DNA from: Drosophila persimilis
Lineage: Eukaryota; Arthropoda; Insecta; Diptera; Drosophilidae
DNA: 64,000 nucleotides
Assembly: GCF_003286085.1 (NCBI RefSeq)
Contig: NW_020825332.1
Span: forward strand, 2,005,171-2,069,170
Direction of reading: 5' to 3'
The position numbers were made by a program, and so were the translations under genes. The notes below the pieces were generated by a model, which did no database searches, was not told the origin of the DNA, and saw only the letters and a list, made by a program, of their open reading frames with translations. Below, piece by piece: positions 59,301 through 64,000 of this stretch; the first letter of the stretch is position 1, and each line of letters opens with the position of its first letter.

Positions 59301-61999
59301 AAGCAGGACGATGCGGCGCTCCAGCGGGTGTCCAACAATGTTGGCCCAGGATATGGATATGGATATGGATATGGATATTTAGGATTTACGCTCATACACA
59401 GACCGGTGCCTTTTGCCTCCGCTTACATAACTTTGTATGCTTCATGTCCTTTCGCTTCGAGTGTTAAGCGACATTTTTCTATTTACCAGACACACACACA
59501 GGGACACACAGGGACACACAGGGACACACACTGGGACACACACTGGGACACCGAATGGTGGCCATTTTTATAGCTTCGCTTTGCAGCAGAAGGGTCCCGG
59601 TCCCCGGTCCCGGTCCCTGCATATCAGATGGCTGGATGGAAAGGAGTGCCCATAAATCCATTATTCCCATGATTTGTTATTCAATATTTTGTAAGTAGAT
59701 TAACTTGCGGCACTGCCACATTTGTTTGCCACAGCAACGTCGTTGCCTTTGCCGTTGCCTTTGCCGAAAGGCGATTGTCAGCGTGTGGTCTGCCCCAAGG
59801 GGAAATGTGCGAATTAAGCAAAGGACTCGGCCGCCCCCCCCCCCCCCCCCCAAAAAAAAAAGAGAAGAGGAAGAAAACATAATTCACCAATCTATTTATC
59901 ATATTTTCGCCTCGGACGACGGGTCAACCAATGCTGAGTGACCACTTAAATCACCACAAGAATAGACATTCGAATTGAATTTATGACACCAGCATAAAGT
60001 TGTTCTCCTCGCAGTGTCCGTGTGTGCCTGTGTGTGCGTGCCCCAAGGATATGCCATTTATAGCTCAAGACCCTCCATCCCACTTCCACTTCTCCCGCTC
60101 TCTCCCTCTCCCTCTCCTCCTCTCTGTTTCTTATGGCCACTCGACAATTTATGACCTCTTAAGTCAGCTGCTGGTCCAAATGCTGACCGAATAGTGGGGG
60201 GGCCATTGGGGGCCGCTGGGGGCGTGGGCGTGGGCGGCATCGCCAGACAAATCTCTTTAATCCACTTGCATTAGACTTGATTGAGAAGTTTCGTTTGCCC
60301 TGGTAGATTGCATTTTGCTCGTAAATAAAACGCCACTGAAATCCAAATCTATGTGAAATTTGTTCTAGAATCAACGCAGAGGCAATCGTGATTAAGGATG
60401 CCCGTAAAAGTAAACTAAACCTAGAAGAAAGCACCCCCAATAATCCAAACTTCCATCTTTGATCTATTTCTGGTTCATTTTCTGCTGAGCCAAAAAGTAG
60501 GCAGCACTTTTTTATAGCCTCAAATGATCACTGATCGATCAGGCTTCACTCGTGGGCTTTCTGAATGGAGAAGTTCCTTGAGTGTCATAGAAAACACTCC
60601 CTTCTTCAATCGCTATCCTCAATATCTATCTAAATATCTCGCTTTAATTTGCCCAAAAAGTATGCAAACGATCACTGATCGAAGAGGCTCTCTACTCAGG
60701 GGCTTTCTGAATAGAGTAGTTCCTTGTCTGCCATAGAAAACAATCCCTTCTTCAATCGCTATCCTCAATATCTGCATCTCTATCTCAATATCTCGCTCTA
60801 GTTTGCCCAAAAAGTATGTCACACTTTTGCTACAAACTCCCACCGAAAGTGCATTACAAATGGGTTTCTGTAGGCTAGATTGTTGCCTACGAATGTCCTC
60901 TCTATGTGGTGGCTGAACCCACACTCACCTCAATCCGATTATCATCCAATTCCAGTTCACTCAGACTCCAGAGCTCTGCAAAGACCGTGTCGCCGATGAA
61001 GTTGAGGTTATTGCGCGTCAACTTCAGGACATTCAGGTTGCCCAGGCCGCGGAAGATCTCGCTGGTGAGGACATTGATCTGATTGTGGGCCAAATTCAGG
61101 TAGGTGAGACGGGCCATGTCCGCGAAGAGGCCCTCGTGCAGGGTGCTGATGTTGTTGTTGTTGAGGAAGAGACGCTCGCAGAGCGGCAGATTGCGGAAGG
61201 CGTAGCGATCCATCTCGAAGATCTGATTGTGCTCGAGATTGAGCTCACGCAGACGGATGTGATTGGCGAAGGCGTCCTGGTCGAGGGCCATGATGTGGTT
61301 GTTGTTCAGTATGATCCGCTCGAGGAAGGGCAGATTGGCGAACGCATAGCTCTTGACGATCTCCACCTGCGAGTACTCGATGACGATGCTGCTCAGGTTC
61401 TTCAGCGGCTCAATGATCATCGTCGGTATGTAGTCGAGTCGGGCGTTGTTCTGGATCACGAACTTCAGTTCGCGCAGCCGCTTCTGCTGGTAGAATCGCG
61501 TCCAGGTGGTGTCGTTCTGGTGCAGCCCCTCGGAGAACACCCAGCACTCGGCCTTCTGCACGGGCACGTGGTTCTCGTCGGGCGTGCAGTAGCACATCAG
61601 CTTCATGTCGCGCCTGCGGGTGCAGAAGCCGGTGGAGTCCATGGGTCCGTTGTAGCCAGTGCTGCCACCGCCGCCCATTGAGGCGCTGCTGCTGAACACA
61701 TAGCCAGAGCCAGAGCCGGTGCCAGAGCCAGAGCCAGAGCCAGTGCCAGAGCCAGTGCTGGCGGCAGTCAGGGAGGACGATGAGGAGGAGGAGGCGCCAT
61801 AGTAGGCGCCATTGGTGCTGGCCGAGGCTGCCACGGATCCCTGTTGTCGGCTGCGATTGCGGCGCCCCTCCTTGTCGCTCGAACGGGCCTCGGTGGGCGG
61901 CGCCATCAGGCAGCAGCCCAACAGCAGCATCACTGCCACCGTAGCTGCCGCCGAAGCCGCCGAAGCCGCCATATTATGGCGCTGATGATGCGGCAACAT
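41412..61999 (-). CDS. Con: Connectin, GPI-anchored LRR cell-adhesion protein
   Basis: Three coding exons on the minus strand (61999-60929, 57532-57316, 42295-41412) join in frame to 2172 nt, 723 residues. Splice sites are canonical (GTGAGT/TTTCCAG; GTAAGG/GAACAG). Order: signal peptide about 1-38; a Ser/Gly/Ala-rich linker about 55-118 with Gly-Ser-Gly-Thr repeats; a Cys-containing N-terminal cap from Cys126; roughly ten leucine-rich repeats of the L-x-x-L-x-L-x-x-N type to about 425; a C-terminal cap with F-I-C-D-C-R-L-Q-W; a long polar tail with a Gln/Glu run; and a hydrophobic end (L-L-S-G-L-I-L-L-C-L-L-A-V-A-V) typical of GPI attachment. Drosophila Connectin is a homophilic adhesion molecule on lateral muscles and their motor neurons and a known target of Hox proteins. 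The first in-frame ATG is used; a second Met at residue 10 is possible. Confidence 0.97.
42998..43071. repeat. GTGCCGGA/GTGCCATACT short-unit repeat
   Basis: Interspersed units GTGCCGGA, GTGCCATACT and GTGCCAGA alternate about eight times. Confidence 0.85.
50582..50621. repeat. poly-C tract of 40 bases
   Basis: The longest mononucleotide run in the window, perfectly uninterrupted, flanked by TGCCCCT and TCCACATATG. Confidence 0.95.
52016..52140. repeat. degenerate CAGAGCAT repeats
   Basis: CAGAGCAT or a close variant recurs about every 25-35 bases with purine-rich spacers (TTCCAGGGAAGATTCCCAGAGCATG and similar). Related CAGAGATT/CAGAGAAT words follow at 52690-52860. Confidence 0.6.
52188..52510. 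repeat. AT-rich tandem block, three diverged units
   Basis: Units begin at about 52188, 52314 and 52400 with AATTCTTGAGAACACCTT, AATTCTTGAGAATACTTT and AATTTTTGCGATCACCTT. Each is followed by AAAAATAATAATAATAATG and then (A/T)-rich ATATATAAATAAAAA sequence. Unit length varies from 86 to 126 bases. Confidence 0.85.
54429..54451. repeat. poly-G tract of 23 bases
   Basis: An uninterrupted G run in Con intron 2. Confidence 0.9.
57316..57532 (-). CDS. Con: Con coding exon 2
   Basis: 217 bases (residues 358-429 and one base) with further leucine-rich repeats (L-K-T-L-N-L-R-N-N-L-L and L-L-S-I-N-V-Q-A-N-K-L). It begins R-I-S-E-R-A-L-D after TTTTCCAG and ends at the GTAAGG donor. Confidence 0.96.
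57533..60928 (-). other. Con intron 1 (3.4 kb)
   Basis: A non-coding intron with a GGATAT repeat at about 59348-59380, an ACACACAGGG 10-bp repeat at 59490-59550, poly-C at about 59836-59850 and the tandem duplication at 60526-60818. No gene is seen in it. Confidence 0.8.
60526..60818. repeat. two-copy tandem duplication in Con intron 1
   Basis: Copies 60526-60669 and 60670-60818 (about 144-149 bases) share GATCACTGATCGA, GGGCTTTCTGAAT, CCCTTCTTCAATCGCTATCC and TTTGCCCAAAAAGTATG in the same order. A third partial match of the last word (GCCAAAAAGTAGGCAGCAC) precedes copy 1. Confidence 0.9.
60929..61999 (-). CDS. Con: Con coding exon 1
   Basis: 357 codons: signal peptide, Gly/Ser linker, N-terminal cap and most leucine-rich repeats, ending in phase 0 at N-R-I-E. 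A possible 3' splice site (ACCATTCCAG) ends at 62067 on the minus strand, so an untranslated exon may lie further upstream. Confidence 0.96.
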
Positions 62000-64000
62000 T
62001 TCGTGTCGGTATTCCTCTTCCTTCCTTCTTTTTCCTTGGGGCGGGGGGGACTTCAATGGCAAGCTGCTGGAATGGTACGAACAATACGGAATGACTTGGT
62101 CAATAAAATTTGTTTATCTCTCGTTTGGGGGGCGGTGGGGTGTGTGGAAATTCGATTTTCATGGTCTTGCGCGGGAAATGGTTTTGATTTGATGATCCCC
62201 AAAGGCAGGAGACCTTCTGGTGCCCCCCAGGTCCCCCTCCCTGGCCCCCCCATTGTTGCTGGAAAAGTGTTCAAGTGCCGCCTGCTGGCCATAAAAATGC
62301 TAATTAATGTTATTAACTTTTTCACTTTTTGCCTCCAATTTCAGTTGGGAATTTCGCGGTGAATTTCTCATTCTTCTCCATCTCTCTGAAAATTGGCCTC
62401 TTTCGGCCTCTTGCCGCCTCCTTCCGCCTCTTTCCGCCTCTTTCGGCCTCCTGCTGGCTTCATTTGACGCTCGACTGGCGCTACTTGCCACCCCCCCCCC
62501 CCCCCCCCCCAGCCTGCCACAGATCCTGCTGTCCTCAGTCCTGAGTCCTGCTTCTGCTGTCCCCAGTTATCCTTTACCCCCCATAAACAAATTTATCGAG
62601 CTCATAAATAACTGCAACACAGTCGCTGATTGTTCGCTCAATGGCAAACGGCTTCATTTCGGTTGCGGGGGGGGAGGGGGGATTGCCCCCCCTGTGCCCT
62701 GCCTCTTGCATTTCAAGTGTCATTGGGCAAAAGTGCTCTCTAATTATGCTCGTACTTTTTAATACATTTATAAGTCACACAAAGTGACATTGGGCATATT
62801 TGTAGTGGCTGCTGGTATGCGTGCCCCCTTGGTCCTGCCGCCCCTGCACCATCGCCGTGGCATAATGAAGTGTAAATAAGTTATTGTCGGATGTCAAGTG
62901 AGTTATCCTCGTTATCGGCAGTCAGAGCCAAGAGAGCCAAGCCAGTGTGATTTGCATAAAATATTGTCGCAATAGCCAGAAAATCGAGGCAGGGCTGGAG
63001 GGCAGGAGGAGGGCAGGAGCGGGGCAGGAGCGGGGCAGGAGTGGGGCAGAAGCAGGGAAGGAGCAAGGCAGGGCTGGAGCAAGGAAGGAGCAGGGGCAGG
63101 GCTGGAGCAAGGAAGGAGCAGGGCTGGGGCAGGGCAGCAGCTTGGCTGTAGGCCCTGAATGGGGCAGCGATTGAGGCCGAAGAGGCAGTCGGGCCTCTGT
63201 TTCCTGCCGCTGTTGGGGATTAGTTGGCGAAGCCGAAAGTCATTTGAGTTATTGACTCTCTCGTTGCCGTGCCCTGACGTGCCGTGCCGTGCCCCATGCT
63301 TCATTACATTGATTTCGATTATAAATTTTAAATAAAACGATGATAAGTGCTTTTGCGAATGCTTATTCAGGATTATCTGTCATCATGCCGGCACCCTCCC
63401 TCGACCCCCGACCCGCCCCCCCTTGGTCCTTGGGGGGGAGGGGGCTGGTGTGGGCCAAAGTTCATGGGGCTCAAGCAGCATTAGAAGTGGCATCACACCG
63501 CAGGATTAAGTACTCAAAATATACATGAAAACTTTTGGGCCAGACAGCAGCAAAGGAGCGGCAGCGGAGGCGGCAGCGGCAGCGGAGGCAGCAGCATCTG
63601 AAGATGACTCCTTGATGACTCCAATTTAAATATCAAAGCGAAAGTCAAAACTAAAATGTCCTGACGCACGCACACACACAGACACACACACAGACACAGA
63701 CAGAGACAGAGACAGAGAGGGCGGACCACAGGAGCCACAGGATATGCGGCAGCACTAAAGGCTCTGAGCCTGATAGCTCTTGAGAGATATTTGAGAAATA
63801 TTCTTGGAATTTTTAAGTGTGTCGTCAAGCAGCAAATCAAAAAATACACCTCCATCGCTCCATGCCTGTGTGTGTGTGTGTGTGTAATTAGATTTTCAAC
63901 GCACTCAGTGTGAAAGAGAGAGGGAGAGGCAGAGGGCGGAGGGCGGAGGATTTACATCTTTATTCATTGGCACACATCTGTATGGATGTATGGATGGAGG
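62000..64000 (-). other. 5' leader, upstream or first-intron DNA of Con
   Basis: The leader of Con exon 1 probably runs to about 62066. Beyond that there is non-coding DNA with poly-C at about 62490-62510, a GGAGCAGGGC minisatellite at 63000-63135, and CA and GA repeats near 63665-63720. No promoter or untranslated exon of Con could be placed. Confidence 0.5.
63000..63135. repeat. GCAGGAGCGGG/GCTGGAGCAAG minisatellite
   Basis: Tandem units of about 10-30 bases such as GGGCAGGAGC, AGGGCTGGAGCAAGGAAGGA and variants, repeated for about 135 bases. Confidence 0.85.

Noticed and set aside
61085..61681. 198-codon + strand ORF opposite Con exon 1
   Set aside because: It is the antisense shadow of leucine-rich repeat codons; the minus strand encodes Connectin in full.

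Overview
The window is animal nuclear DNA and very probably comes from a Drosophila, most likely of the obscura group. It has intron-split genes with GT-AG junctions, long non-coding spaces and a very high density of simple repeats (CA/GT, CT/GA, CAG and long poly-G/poly-C runs). Two genes are recognised as Drosophila Rh50 and Connectin. The species-group call is an inference from repeat style and protein similarity. No bacterial, CRISPR or viral gene content is seen.

Layout. (1) 1-2.95 kb: the 3' end of a gene for a repeat-built, probably cuticle-type protein with EYLPP and GYRYKTVRR modules. A dense cluster of GATA-factor motifs follows, then a complete three-exon gene for a small secreted or single-pass membrane protein of 126 residues. 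(2) 2.95-9.85 kb: intergenic DNA holding a decayed Helitron-type fragment and an unidentified short ORF. (3) 9.85-17.95 kb: Rh50 on the + strand, eight coding exons joining cleanly into 449 codons, with the aspartate and twin histidines of the ammonium/Rh channel family, plus a likely non-coding leader exon upstream. (4) 18-37.7 kb: intergenic DNA with a 160-220 bp direct duplication flanking about 1.5 kb, a second clear Helitron remnant and one weak 78-codon ORF. (5) 37.7-41.4 kb: a strand-asymmetric T-rich block that I read as the long 3' UTR of Connectin. (6) 41.4-62.0 kb: Connectin (Con) on the minus strand, three coding exons joining into 723 codons, separated by introns of about 15.0 kb and 3.4 kb. 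(7) 62.0-64 kb: upstream or first-intron DNA of Con.

Rh50 and Con converge tail to tail. They are functionally unrelated: one is a membrane ammonia/CO2-type channel, the other a GPI-anchored homophilic adhesion protein of muscles and motor neurons. The window shows no gene system acting as a unit. The things most worth a second look are the GATA cluster, the uncharacterised small membrane protein, CT microsatellites serving as splice-site pyrimidine tracts in two genes, the Helitron remnants, and several tandem duplications in the introns and putative 3' UTR of Con. I found no convincing new biological system.
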